A stretch of DNA of 7,063 nt. Origin: Thermoplasmata archaeon. GTDB lineage: Archaea > Thermoplasmatota > Thermoplasmata > Lutacidiplasmatales > UBA184. Positions 1-6,843 of this stretch are shown piece by piece. A model generated the notes under the pieces. That model worked only from the letters and a program-made list of their open reading frames with translations, was not told the DNA's origin and ran no database searches. Where the stretch lies: NCBI GenBank assembly GCA_030037035.1, contig JASHSA010000005.1, forward strand, positions 1 to 7,063, read 5' to 3'. Every line of letters begins with the position of its first letter. Position 1 is the stretch's first letter. The position numbers were made by a program, and so were the translations under genes.

Positions 1-513
1 GACGTCGGCGCGACGGAGGTCCGGGAGGCCGACCCCGGGGACGTCGACCGCGTCGCCTCGTTCTGGACCGACGCACGGGAGCGGCCGGAGCTTCGCACGG
101 CGCTCGACGTCGCCTGGCACCACCCGAACCCCCACGAGCAGCTGGTCCCGCTGCTCGCGTCCAGGGACGGCGAGCCGGTCGCGGCCGCGATCGTCTACCG
201 CCACCGCGCGGCGGCCGGGATCCACTTCGTCACGACCCGCCCCTCCTCCCGCGGCCACGGGGCCGCCTCCGCCCTCGTCCTCTACGCGCTCCGGCAGCGA
301 CCGGTGGGGCGGGCCGCGTTCCTGTCGATCTTCGCCGACTCGGAGCGCCTGCGGCAGCGTCTCGAGCGCCTCGGCTTCACGCCGGCTCGCGCGTTCGTCG
401 AGTACGAACTTCCCCGCACGGCGGAGCTCGCGATCCCCCCGCCCGGTCCCCCGACCCCGCCGCGGTGGAGACCCCCCCGGGAGCCGGAGGGAGCTCGCGG
501 TCGGTCGGCGTGA
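1..513 (+). CDS. GNAT-family N-acetyltransferase, 5'-truncated by window edge
   Basis: The reading frame is open from base 1 to a TGA at 511-513 and gives 170 visible residues. GNAT enzymes move an acetyl group from acetyl-CoA to an amine; the substrate here cannot be told. The start VREADPGDVDRVASFW resembles the first strand and helix of a GNAT fold. The segment HFVTTRPSSRGHGAASALV (visible residues 75-93) contains the acetyl-CoA pyrophosphate-binding pattern R-x-x-G-x-A (R84, G87, A89). SIFADSERLRQRLERLGF (109-126) fits the late strand and helix, where the chain commonly ends in a GF before the last strands. Because the fold seems to begin almost at the window edge, probably only a few N-terminal residues are missing, although an upstream second domain cannot be excluded. 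After about residue 138 comes a Pro/Arg-rich tail with no domain character. The gene converges on the gene ending at 532, leaving 18 nt between stops. Confidence 0.85.
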   Translation, partial: DVGATEVREADPGDVDRVASFWTDARERPELRTALDVAWHHPNPHEQLVPLLASRDGEPVAAAIVYRHRAAAGIHFVTTRPSSRGHGAASALVLYALRQRPVGRAAFLSIFADSERLRQRLERLGFTPARAFVEYELPRTAELAIPPPGPPTPPRWRPPREPEGARGRSA

Positions 514-520
514 CCGCGAG
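494..520. terminator. 9-bp perfect inverted repeat between convergent genes
   Basis: CTCGCGGTC at 494-502 is an exact reverse complement of GACCGCGAG at 512-520, with a 9-nt loop at 503-511. The repeat straddles the GNAT stop codon (511-513) and lies just beyond the stop of the opposing gene (532-534), so either transcript could fold it. No T-tract follows on either side. Archaeal termination usually depends on oligo-T, so a role as a terminator, 3'-end stabiliser or anti-readthrough structure is inference. Confidence 0.4.
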
Positions 521-531
521 GGCCGGCGCCC

Positions 532-1149
532 CTACGGACAGGTCATGTGGAGCGTCAGCGCGTAACCGGTCGTCCCGTCGCCCGGGATCGCGAGCGCGGT
601 GACGAAGACCGCGAGCCCGATCGGCGAGCTGTTCGGGGGGACGTAGAGGTGGTCGGTCGGTTCGGAGTACGGCGTCGAGTGGGTCGTGTAGCAGCACTCG
701 ACCCCGAGGAGCACGAACAGATGCGGGTTCGCGCCGGAGGTCGTCAGGGAGAAGTTGCTGAGCGTCGTGCCGTTCTTGCCGGCGTTGGAGACGTTGAAGT
801 AGAACCAGAGGCCGTCAAAGTTCGTCCCGTTGTTCGTGTACTCCTTCGGGAGCTTCGGGCATCCCGGACAGAGGTCGCCGCCCGAGAGGGCCGGGAACGG
901 GTTCGATCCCGTGCCGCTGTACGTCAGCTGGCCGGTCACGGACGTGACGAGCTCGCCGGCCGGGTTCGGGTTCGGTCCGGGGATGCCGTTGGACGAAGAG
1001 GACGACTTCTTCGTCGCGAGGCCGAAGCCGTTCGTGACGACCGCCGACTCGATCACGACCGCCGCGACGCAGAGGACCCCGACCCAGACGAGGAGGCGGG
1101 GACGGCGCCGGGCGCGGGTACGGTAGGCGGCCTGCGGCGGAGCGGACAT
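532..1149 (-). CDS. Bitopic membrane protein with cysteine-containing surface domain, pilin partner (unknown function)
   Basis: I do not recognise this 205-residue protein. It has an Arg-rich N-terminus (R10, R12, R14-R16, R18), then one hydrophobic segment at about 19-38, then a Ser-rich linker (48-53, KKSSSSSNG) and a Pro/Asn stretch. The Arg-rich start predicts an N-in topology, so residues from about 45 onward should be outside the cell. The ectodomain is rich in Gly, Thr, Ser and Asn with alternating hydrophobics, which suggests a small beta-sandwich. It carries five N-glycosylation sequons (N107, N119, N126, N132, N173) and five cysteines: a CPGC pair (C94, C97), a CC pair (C152, C153) and C204 next to the C-terminus. 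These could form disulfides or a metal site. The ATG lies 1 nt after the pilin stop (TGAgATG), so the two are almost certainly co-transcribed and translationally coupled. A pilus-linked or surface-anchored accessory role is inference. The lack of a KG/RG site before the hydrophobic stretch argues against a class III prepilin. Confidence 0.75.
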   Translation of the reverse strand: MSAPPQAAYRTRARRRPRLLVWVGVLCVAAVVIESAVVTNGFGLATKKSSSSSNGIPGPNPNPAGELVTSVTGQLTYSGTGSNPFPALSGGDLCPGCPKLPKEYTNNGTNFDGLWFYFNVSNAGKNGTTLSNFSLTTSGANPHLFVLLGVECCYTTHSTPYSEPTDHLYVPPNSSPIGLAVFVTALAIPGDGTTGYALTLHMTCP

Positions 1150-1150
1150 C

Positions 1151-2014
1151 TCACAACAGATAGACCGGCTCGGACAGGATCACCACCGGTGACGACCAGT
1201 CCGTATCGATCAGCTCGATGGTGCAGGAGCCCGGGACCGTGTAGCACCAGAGCGGAACGCCGTGGTAGTCGTCGGTGTCCGGCTGGCCCCAGTAGGAGCT
1301 CCCGTAGAGCGGGTTCGGCGCCTCGAAGATCGAGTCCTTCGTGTGGACGTACAGGACGAGCGTCATCCCCGGAGAGAGCGTCGTCAGGTGGGCGTTCAGC
1401 GGGTCGAAGAAGCCGAGGCGGTTGTAGTAGACGCTGTTCGCCCCGCTCCCCCTCGGGTCGTACGACGCGCACGTCCCGAGCGTCGGGGCGTTCGACGAGA
1501 GGTTCTGCGAGCCGCCGGGGACCCACTCCATGGTGCTGAGCTGGCCCTGGACGAGGAGCGTCGTCTCCGCCTTCGGGGTCGTGTTCGTGCAGATGAACTC
1601 GAACTCGATCGCGCTGAGCGGGATCGCCTGCGACGTGCCGGTGATGATGAGGCCGGTGGCGTTCATCTCGTTGTAGTAGCCGGTATCGCCGTTCTCACAA
1701 TCGTCCTCCCAGGCGTCCATGTAGGTGTTGTAGCGGTCCTCGTCGGTCTTGTTGCCGGTTCCGTTGGAGAGGTAGTACTCCCAGTTGTGCGGAAGGTTGG
1801 GGTAGCAGTCCGTCGGGTCCCCCCACGCCGGGTACTTCGCGTTGTTCACCGCGGCGAAGCTGATCGAGGGCGGGGAGGTCGGATACGGGATCCGGAGCAG
1901 GAAGATCAGCACGAGAAGGACGACCGTGATCGCGACGAGGATGACCGCACCGATCACCTCGGCCACGCCCTTGTCCGACGCTCGGCGCCGGTGACGCCAG
2001 CCGACCCTGGACAC
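1151..2014 (-). CDS. Archaeal type IV pilin-like surface protein with class III signal peptide
   Basis: This is a predicted surface pilin or pilin-like subunit of 287 residues starting at GTG 2014. The N-terminus is basic (R3, R8-R11) and runs into DKGVAEVIGAVILVAITV (14-31), which is characteristic of the archaeal type IV pilin N-terminal domain. K15-G16-V17-A18 fits the PibD/FlaK-type prepilin peptidase pattern, predicting cleavage after G16. The hydrophobic helix spans about 17-41. The 240-residue globular part is long for a pilin, rich in Asn, Tyr, Thr and Gly, with six cysteines (C70, C106, C142, C182, C257, C264) and five sequons (N84, N88, N118, N144, N171). An even cysteine number allows three disulfides. 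The GTG was chosen because it puts the charged n-region just before the cleavage site and lies 30 nt from a TATA box. The frame stays open far upstream, but there it only reads across ppsA. It is the first gene of a two-gene unit. No prepilin peptidase, ATPase or platform protein is nearby, so the assembly machinery must lie elsewhere. Confidence 0.85.
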   Translation of the reverse strand: MSRVGWRHRRRASDKGVAEVIGAVILVAITVVLLVLIFLLRIPYPTSPPSISFAAVNNAKYPAWGDPTDCYPNLPHNWEYYLSNGTGNKTDEDRYNTYMDAWEDDCENGDTGYYNEMNATGLIITGTSQAIPLSAIEFEFICTNTTPKAETTLLVQGQLSTMEWVPGGSQNLSSNAPTLGTCASYDPRGSGANSVYYNRLGFFDPLNAHLTTLSPGMTLVLYVHTKDSIFEAPNPLYGSSYWGQPDTDDYHGVPLWCYTVPGSCTIELIDTDWSSPVVILSEPVYLL

Positions 2015-2019
2015 GAACG

Positions 2020-2026
2020 AAAAAAA
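2020..2026 (-). terminator. T7 tract, possible end of the ppsA operon transcript
   Basis: Seven consecutive T residues occur on the minus strand, 132 nt beyond the ppsA stop and just before the pilin GTG. Oligo-T on the coding strand is the usual archaeal termination signal and is conspicuous in DNA this GC-rich. It sits at or just upstream of the predicted pilin transcription start, so it could end readthrough from ppsA where the next mRNA begins. It might instead simply be part of the pilin initiator region. Confidence 0.4.
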
Positions 2027-2040
2027 GGCGGGCCCCTCCG

Positions 2041-2048
2041 TATAAAGG
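2041..2048 (-). promoter_or_regulatory. TATA box for the pilin operon
   Basis: The minus strand reads CCTTTATA followed by CGG, a good archaeal TATA box and one of very few AT-rich words in this region. Its centre is about 30 nt upstream of the pilin GTG at 2014. With the usual TATA-to-start spacing of about 25-27 nt, transcription would begin within a few nucleotides of the GTG and give a leaderless or nearly leaderless mRNA. This supports the GTG start and independent expression of the surface unit. Confidence 0.7.
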
Positions 2049-2106
2049 TTCGCAGGACTCCGGTCGCCCTGCCCGGGCACGGGCCGAACGCCAGGCGACC
2101 TCCCGT

Positions 2107-2130
2107 AGCCCCGGAGCGCCCGACGGGGCT
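2107..2130 (-). other. GC-rich hairpin after ppsA
   Basis: AGCCCCG at 2107-2113 pairs perfectly with CGGGGCT at 2124-2130 around a 10-nt loop. It lies 27 nt beyond the ppsA stop on the transcribed strand. No T-run follows directly; the nearest is at 2020-2026. It could stabilise the 3' end of the apgM-trm5-ppsA mRNA. A 7-bp GC stem can arise by chance at this base composition. Confidence 0.25.
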
Positions 2131-2157
2131 CCCGGAACGGCGGCAGGGTCCTGCGCC

Positions 2158-4482
2158 TCAGCCGGCGCGGAGCCCGTCGAGCTTCATCTTCTGCTCGATC
2201 GCGGCGATCGTCCTCGAGGTCGTGACGACCGTGTCGGCGTTCAGCGAGATCGAGTCGATCCCCTCGCGCACGAGGAACTCGGCGAACTCCGGGTAGACGC
2301 TCGGGCCCTGGCCGCAGATCCCGACGGTCGTCCCCTCGGCGTGCGCCCCCTCGATCAGGAGCCGGATCGCCCGGAGGACCGCCGGGTCGCGCTCGTCGAA
2401 GTAGCCCATCCGGCCGAGCGTCTCGGAGTCCCGGTCGGCGCCCAGGACGAGCTGCGTCAGGTCGTTCGAGCCAATCGAGAACCCGTCGCAGTGGTGGGCG
2501 AACTCCCGGGCGAGCAGGACGGTCGACGGCACCTCGGCCATCAGGTAGAGCTTGAAGTCGCGCGAGCGCTTCAGGCCGGCCGCGCGGAGCAGCCCGGCGA
2601 TCTCTTCGAGCTCCCAGGTGTTGCGGACGAACGGCAGCATCACCATCGCGTTCTTGAGCCCGAGCTCGGTCCGGACGCGGTGGATCGCCTCGAGCTCGCA
2701 CTCGAACGCGGGCCGGTAGACGCTCGAGATGTAGCGTGAGCAGCCGCGCCAGCCGATCATCGGGTTCTCCTCGAGCGGCTCGAACGGCTCCCCTCCGGGC
2801 ATGCCGCGGTACTCGTTCGTCTTGAAGTCGCTCGTCCGCACGATCACCGGCCGGGGGTGGAACGCCTGGCAGACTTTCCCGATCCCTTCCGCGAGGCGCT
2901 TCACCAGCTCGTCGTGCTTCCCCTTCTTCAGGAGGGCGAGCGGGTGCTCGCGCACGTGGGCGGTGAAGATGAACTCGATCCGCAGGAGGCCGACCCCCGA
3001 GACCGGGAGCCGGGCGTACTCGGCGGCCTTCTCCGGGACGCCGACGTTGACGAGGATCTTCGTCGCGGTGACGGGGACGCTCTCGACGGCGGGGGCGGCG
3101 GCGGCCGGGAGCCCCGGCGCGGGCTTCGGCTCGAGCCCCCCGCGGCGGCCGCGGTACACGGAGCCGGTCTTCCCGTCGACCGTCACCTCGCTGCCGTCGG
3201 CGATCACGTGCGTCGCCTCGCGCGTCCCGACGACGCACGGCACCCCCAACTCGCGTGAGACGATCGCCGCGTGGCACGTCATCCCGCCCTCGTCGGTGAC
3301 GATCGCGGCGGCCCTCGACATCGCCGGCACCATGTCCGGCGTCGTCATCGCCGTGACGAGGACCTCGCCGGCCTGGAGGCGCTCCATCTCCTCGGCGCCC
3401 CGGAGGAGGCGGGCGACGCCGGCGGCGACCCCGGGGCTCGCGCCGAAGCCGCGGAGCAGCGGCGCTTCCTCCCCCGCGGAGGGGGCGGGCGCCGGCGAGG
3501 TCGCCGGCCCGGCCGTCGAGGTCGGGATCGTCGTCACCGGCCGGGCCTGCACGACGTAGAGCGCGTGGGCGTCGGCGCACCACTCGATGTCCATCGGGCG
3601 GCGGTACCGCGACTCGATGACCCGCGCGAGCGAGACGAGGCGGAGGAGGCGGCCGTCCGGCAGCTTCTGGACGCTCCGTTCGGCCGCAGGGACCGATTCG
3701 CGGCGGTTGCCGCCGCTCTCGGCGCGCACGTAGCGGACGCTCTGCTCGGAGACCTGCTTGTGGACGATCTTCTGCGTCGCGCCGTCGATGACGTAGTGGT
3801 CGGGGGTGACCTCCCCGCCGACGATCGCCTCGCCGAGCCCCCAGCCGGCCTCGACGATCATGTGGTTCTCGCCGGTGTTCGGGTCGCGCGTGAAGAGGAT
3901 GCCGCTCACGGTCGCGTCGACCATCTTCTGCACCAGCACGGCGAGCGCGAGGCCGGCGTGGTCGATCCCCTTCTTCTGGCGGTAGACGAGGACGCGGGGC
4001 GTGAAGAGCGAGCCCCAGCACTTGCGCACCGCGTCGAGGACCTGCTCGGTCCCGTGGACGTTCAGGTACGTCTCCTGGAGCCCTGCGAACGACGCGTCGG
4101 CGAGGTCCTCGGCGGTCGCGCTCGAGCGGACCGCGCAGAACTTCACCGCGTGACGCCGCGCGAACTCCTCGTACGCCCCGACGATCGCCGACCGCAGCTC
4201 GGCCGGCATCTCCTTCGACTCGAACGCCTTGCGGATCTCGCGCGACGCCTCCTCGACGGTCGCGGGCCGGCTCTCGTCGATCCTCCCGAGCGCGCTCGTC
4301 AGGACTGCGTCGAGACCGGTGCCCCGGACGAACGCGACGTACGCCTCGGTCGTCACGACGAAGCCGGGCGGGACCGGCAGCCCCTGGCGGACGAGCTCGC
4401 CGAGCTTACCGGCCTTGCCGCCGACGCGGGCGAGGTCGCTGTCGGAGGCCTCGGCGAGGTCGAGGACGTACGGAGAGGCCAT
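2158..4482 (-). CDS. ppsA: Phosphoenolpyruvate synthase (pyruvate, water dikinase)
   Basis: The enzyme makes phosphoenolpyruvate, AMP and phosphate from pyruvate, ATP and water (EC 2.7.9.2), the entry step of gluconeogenesis in the cytoplasm. All three domains are present in 774 residues, a normal length. The N-terminal ATP-grasp nucleotide-binding domain (about 10-315) has GGKAGKLGEL, AVRSSATAEDL (117-127) and RPMDIEW. The swivelling phosphohistidine domain (about 343-445) has DEGGMTCHAAIVSRELG with phospho-acceptor H404. The C-terminal pyruvate/PEP barrel (about 470-765) has GVGLLRIEFIF, RTSDFKTNEYRG (549-560), EENPMIGWRG, metal ligands E650 and D674 (in SIGSNDLTQLVLGADRDS), and catalytic C723 in GICGQGPS. 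The residue after GQGPS is Val, where Asp is usual. Two Ala/Pro-rich stretches (about 320-340 and 452-468) flank the His domain. The ATG lies 3 nt after the trm5 stop, so this is the last gene of the operon. The motif set fits PPS better than pyruvate phosphate dikinase. Confidence 0.97.
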   Translation of the reverse strand: MASPYVLDLAEASDSDLARVGGKAGKLGELVRQGLPVPPGFVVTTEAYVAFVRGTGLDAVLTSALGRIDESRPATVEEASREIRKAFESKEMPAELRSAIVGAYEEFARRHAVKFCAVRSSATAEDLADASFAGLQETYLNVHGTEQVLDAVRKCWGSLFTPRVLVYRQKKGIDHAGLALAVLVQKMVDATVSGILFTRDPNTGENHMIVEAGWGLGEAIVGGEVTPDHYVIDGATQKIVHKQVSEQSVRYVRAESGGNRRESVPAAERSVQKLPDGRLLRLVSLARVIESRYRRPMDIEWCADAHALYVVQARPVTTIPTSTAGPATSPAPAPSAGEEAPLLRGFGASPGVAAGVARLLRGAEEMERLQAGEVLVTAMTTPDMVPAMSRAAAIVTDEGGMTCHAAIVSRELGVPCVVGTREATHVIADGSEVTVDGKTGSVYRGRRGGLEPKPAPGLPAAAAPAVESVPVTATKILVNVGVPEKAAEYARLPVSGVGLLRIEFIFTAHVREHPLALLKKGKHDELVKRLAEGIGKVCQAFHPRPVIVRTSDFKTNEYRGMPGGEPFEPLEENPMIGWRGCSRYISSVYRPAFECELEAIHRVRTELGLKNAMVMLPFVRNTWELEEIAGLLRAAGLKRSRDFKLYLMAEVPSTVLLAREFAHHCDGFSIGSNDLTQLVLGADRDSETLGRMGYFDERDPAVLRAIRLLIEGAHAEGTTVGICGQGPSVYPEFAEFLVREGIDSISLNADTVVTTSRTIAAIEQKMKLDGLRAG

Positions 4483-4485
4483 CGC

Positions 4486-5508
4486 TCAGTCCGGCGCCCG
4501 CTCGACCTCGACGGCGATCAGGTCCTGCGCCGGAGAGTACGGGTGGACGAGCCGGACGTCGCGGACGGCAAAGCGGCCCTTGGCGGAGAGAAGGCGCTCG
4601 ACCACCGCTCGTCTCCCCTCGACCTCGTCCCGAGGCACGACCTCGTAGAACTGCAACCGGCCACCGGGGACGACGAGCGGTGCCACCAGCGCTCCGTACT
4701 TAATTCCTTCGCGGGGAAGGTTCACGATGACGCGCTCGACGGGCGTCGCCGTCGGCGCGAACGCCTCGAGGCTCGCCACGACGGCCGTCACGCTCGCGCC
4801 GAACGGGTACCGGGAGAGCGTCCGACGGAGCAGCTCGATCGCCGTCGGGTTGACGTCGACCGCCGTCACCGAGACGGCCCGCCCGTCCCGCGCGATCGTC
4901 ACCGAGAACGGCCCGACGCCGCACGCGAGGTCGTAGACCCGCTCGCCGGGGAGGACCTTCGCCGCGACGCGCGCGTGCTCGCCGGCGAGGCGCGGGGAGA
5001 AGTACGCGCCCTCGACGTCGACGTCGAACTCGAGCCGGTTCTCCCGGTGCCGCGTCGTCCACGGCCCGTCCCCGGCGATCCGCTCGACGGCCCGGCGCCG
5101 TTCGGCGCCCTGGACCCCTCGGTCGAGGCCGACCAGACGGCTACCGGGGACGAACTCGAGGAGTGCCGCGCCGACCTCCGACTTGCGCTCCTCCAGCTCC
5201 GGGGGGAGTCGGACCAGCACGATCTCGCCGACGACGTCGAACGACCGGGGCAGGAGCGCCTTCGCCGCCGCCGGCCAGTCGAGCAGCTCTTGGTAGCCTC
5301 CCGCCGGAGGAAGCTCGAGAGGAGGGAACTCCCGGAGCCCGATCTCCCCCAGGCCGTCGGGCACGCTCGCCCCGGGACGCAGGGGGAGCACCAGTCGGTC
5401 CCCCTCCTCGAGGATCTGCAGGTCCGGACGCAGCGCGCCGACCTCCGCCAGCGTCCGACGGACCGCCTCTCCGCGGCGACGGTCGACGAGCAGCGCGCGT
5501 TCCCTCAT
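4486..5508 (-). CDS. trm5: tRNA (guanine37-N1)-methyltransferase, Trm5 family
   Basis: The product uses S-adenosylmethionine to methylate N1 of G37, next to the tRNA anticodon (EC 2.1.1.228), which prevents +1 frameshifting. The 340 residues match archaeal/eukaryotic Trm5. There is a small N-terminal domain (1-60) and a middle domain with PRSFDVVGEIVLVRLPPEL (87-105). Next come the HREN motif (154-157) and AYFSPRLAGEHAR (168-180). The Rossmann methyltransferase core has DLACGVGPFS (193-202) for AdoMet, AVDVNPTAIELL (216-227) with D218 placed to hold the ribose, and the catalytic NLP motif (N263-P265). E177 aligns with the glutamate proposed as general base in the Methanocaldococcus enzyme. 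The frame is open upstream to 5658, but ATG 5508 overlaps the apgM stop as ATGA and begins MRERALLVDRRRGEAVRR, a typical Trm5 start. A Trm5a/Taw22-type enzyme that also methylates the wyosine precursor imG-14 is possible; the sequence alone does not separate the subtypes. Confidence 0.93.
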   Translation of the reverse strand: MRERALLVDRRRGEAVRRTLAEVGALRPDLQILEEGDRLVLPLRPGASVPDGLGEIGLREFPPLELPPAGGYQELLDWPAAAKALLPRSFDVVGEIVLVRLPPELEERKSEVGAALLEFVPGSRLVGLDRGVQGAERRRAVERIAGDGPWTTRHRENRLEFDVDVEGAYFSPRLAGEHARVAAKVLPGERVYDLACGVGPFSVTIARDGRAVSVTAVDVNPTAIELLRRTLSRYPFGASVTAVVASLEAFAPTATPVERVIVNLPREGIKYGALVAPLVVPGGRLQFYEVVPRDEVEGRRAVVERLLSAKGRFAVRDVRLVHPYSPAQDLIAVEVERAPD

Positions 5509-6839
5509 GGCGTGGCGGGGAGCGCCGCGGCGTCCAGGATCCGGCGGAGGACGTCGCCGGCGGCGAGCCGTACCTTCGACTTGCTCGCGAGCGCACTGCC
5601 GAACCGCGCCGGGGGCGACGTCGGGACGGGGGCTCGCGGTCCGCCGACCAGCATCCAAGGAACAGGATCGTCAGAGTGCCCGCGCAACGCGCAGGGCGTG
5701 GCGTGGTCGGCCGTGACCGCCACGGCGACGGTCTCGAGGTCGAGCCCGTCGACGAACGGTCCGAAGAACGACCGGTCGATCTCCTCGACGACCCGGAGCT
5801 TGCGCCGGGCGTCGCCGTCGTGGCCGGGCTCGTCCGGGCCCTTCAGGTGCACGTAGACGAACGGCTGCCGCTCGAGCAGCTCCCGGCTCGCGCGCGCCCG
5901 GGCGCGGTACCCCGCCTCCCGGTCGCTCCCCATCGGTCCGACGAACCGGTCCTCGAGTCCGAGCAGGCGGGCGATCCCCCGCTCCACGGGCATCTCCGTC
6001 AGGGCTCCCCCTCGCAGGCCGTACCGTCCTTCGAACGACGGCGGCGGCGAGGACGGCAGCGCGCCGGCGTTCCGGACGAGGAGTCCGGTCGCCTGCAGCT
6101 TCCCGTCACGCTCCCGCGCGCGGTTGACCGCCTGCGACGCGAGCAGCGGCGGGACCTCGTCGAGGAACCGGTTCAGCGCTCTCGCCGTTCGCTCGGCCTC
6201 GGGAGAGGCGTCCAGGGCTCGCACGCTCTCCAGCCGGGGAGCCGCCGGCGTCCGGGCCCGGCCCATCCCTCCGACCTTCTCGTAGAACGGGTCGGCGTTG
6301 GAGACGTTCGGGGAGAGCGCCCCGCCCGTCGTCGGGCGGAGCCAGAGGACGCCCCGATGCCCGACGGTCGAGCGGACCTCGGCCCGGATCCCGTCGGCCC
6401 CGAGCAGGTCCCCGACCGTGAGCGCTCGGGCGAGCTCGGCCGCCTCGTCGGTCGTCAGGGACCGTCCGACCCGCGCGTCGACGATCGTGCCGCTACGGTC
6501 GATCGTCGCGAAGTTCAGCCGGAGGGCGACATCGCCCGCGCGCAGCGGCACCTCGGCGCCCAGCGCCTCCAGCACTCCGCGCCCGGGGGAATCGTGGACC
6601 GGGTCGTATCCGAGGAGGGCGAAGACGCCGGCGTCCGACTCGGGGGCGACCCCCGGCCCGAGGATCGAGACCGTCCCGACCTCCCCTCGCGCCGCGAGCC
6701 CGTCGAGGTGCGGGGTCCGGGCCGCCTCGACGGGGCTGAGCCCTCCCGTCTCTCGGTCCGGACGGTCCCCGAGGCCGTCCAGGACGATCAGGGCCGCGGC
6801 GCGCCGTGCGCGAACCATCTCGGGCGGAGCGGTCCCCAT
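5505..6839 (-). CDS. apgM: 2,3-bisphosphoglycerate-independent phosphoglycerate mutase, archaeal ApgM type
   Basis: The enzyme interconverts 3- and 2-phosphoglycerate (EC 5.4.2.12) in glycolysis and gluconeogenesis. It belongs to the alkaline phosphatase superfamily and needs two metal ions. The 444 residues carry LIVLDGLGDRP (17-27, first metal Asp D21) and PESDAGVFALLGYDP (66-80) with S68 as the phospho-acceptor serine. The ApgM signatures GRGVLEALGA and GDVALRLNFATID (102-114) follow. HLKGPDEPGHDGD (331-343) holds metal ligands D336 and H340, and TADHATPCALRGHSDDP (376-392) holds D378, H379 and H388. Homologues often have GSD rather than ESD at the serine, but ESD also occurs in archaeal members. 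Two ATGs are possible: 6839, used here, and 6818, which gives 437 residues beginning MVRARRAAALIVLDG. The shorter form fits the family N-terminus and the promoter spacing better. It is the first gene of the operon and ends in a 3-nt ATGA overlap with trm5. Confidence 0.95.
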   Translation of the reverse strand: MGTAPPEMVRARRAAALIVLDGLGDRPDRETGGLSPVEAARTPHLDGLAARGEVGTVSILGPGVAPESDAGVFALLGYDPVHDSPGRGVLEALGAEVPLRAGDVALRLNFATIDRSGTIVDARVGRSLTTDEAAELARALTVGDLLGADGIRAEVRSTVGHRGVLWLRPTTGGALSPNVSNADPFYEKVGGMGRARTPAAPRLESVRALDASPEAERTARALNRFLDEVPPLLASQAVNRARERDGKLQATGLLVRNAGALPSSPPPSFEGRYGLRGGALTEMPVERGIARLLGLEDRFVGPMGSDREAGYRARARASRELLERQPFVYVHLKGPDEPGHDGDARRKLRVVEEIDRSFFGPFVDGLDLETVAVAVTADHATPCALRGHSDDPVPWMLVGGPRAPVPTSPPARFGSALASKSKVRLAAGDVLRRILDAAALPATP

Positions 6840-6843
6840 GCGG

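Noticed and set aside
547..1539. Long + strand open frames opposite the surface genes.
   Set aside because: The translations are Arg-rich and low-complexity with no recognisable motif. The minus-strand proteins have a signal peptide, membrane segments and sensible composition.
2015..4021. The pilin reading frame stays open far upstream, giving an apparent 956-residue protein.
   Set aside because: The upstream part is an alternative frame of ppsA on the same strand, rich in Arg, Pro and Gly with no domain. The pilin signal peptide, TATA box and GTG mark the true start at 2014.
5509..5658. A 50-residue N-terminal extension of Trm5 from ATG 5658.
   Set aside because: The extension is the shadow of apgM in another frame, and the family N-terminus begins at ATG 5508, which forms an ATGA overlap with the apgM stop.
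3271..5856. An 861-codon open frame on the + strand antisense to ppsA, trm5 and part of apgM.
   Set aside because: Its translation is dominated by Arg, Asp, Gly and Ala, as expected of the antisense frame of GC-rich genes. The minus strand encodes three clearly conserved enzymes there.
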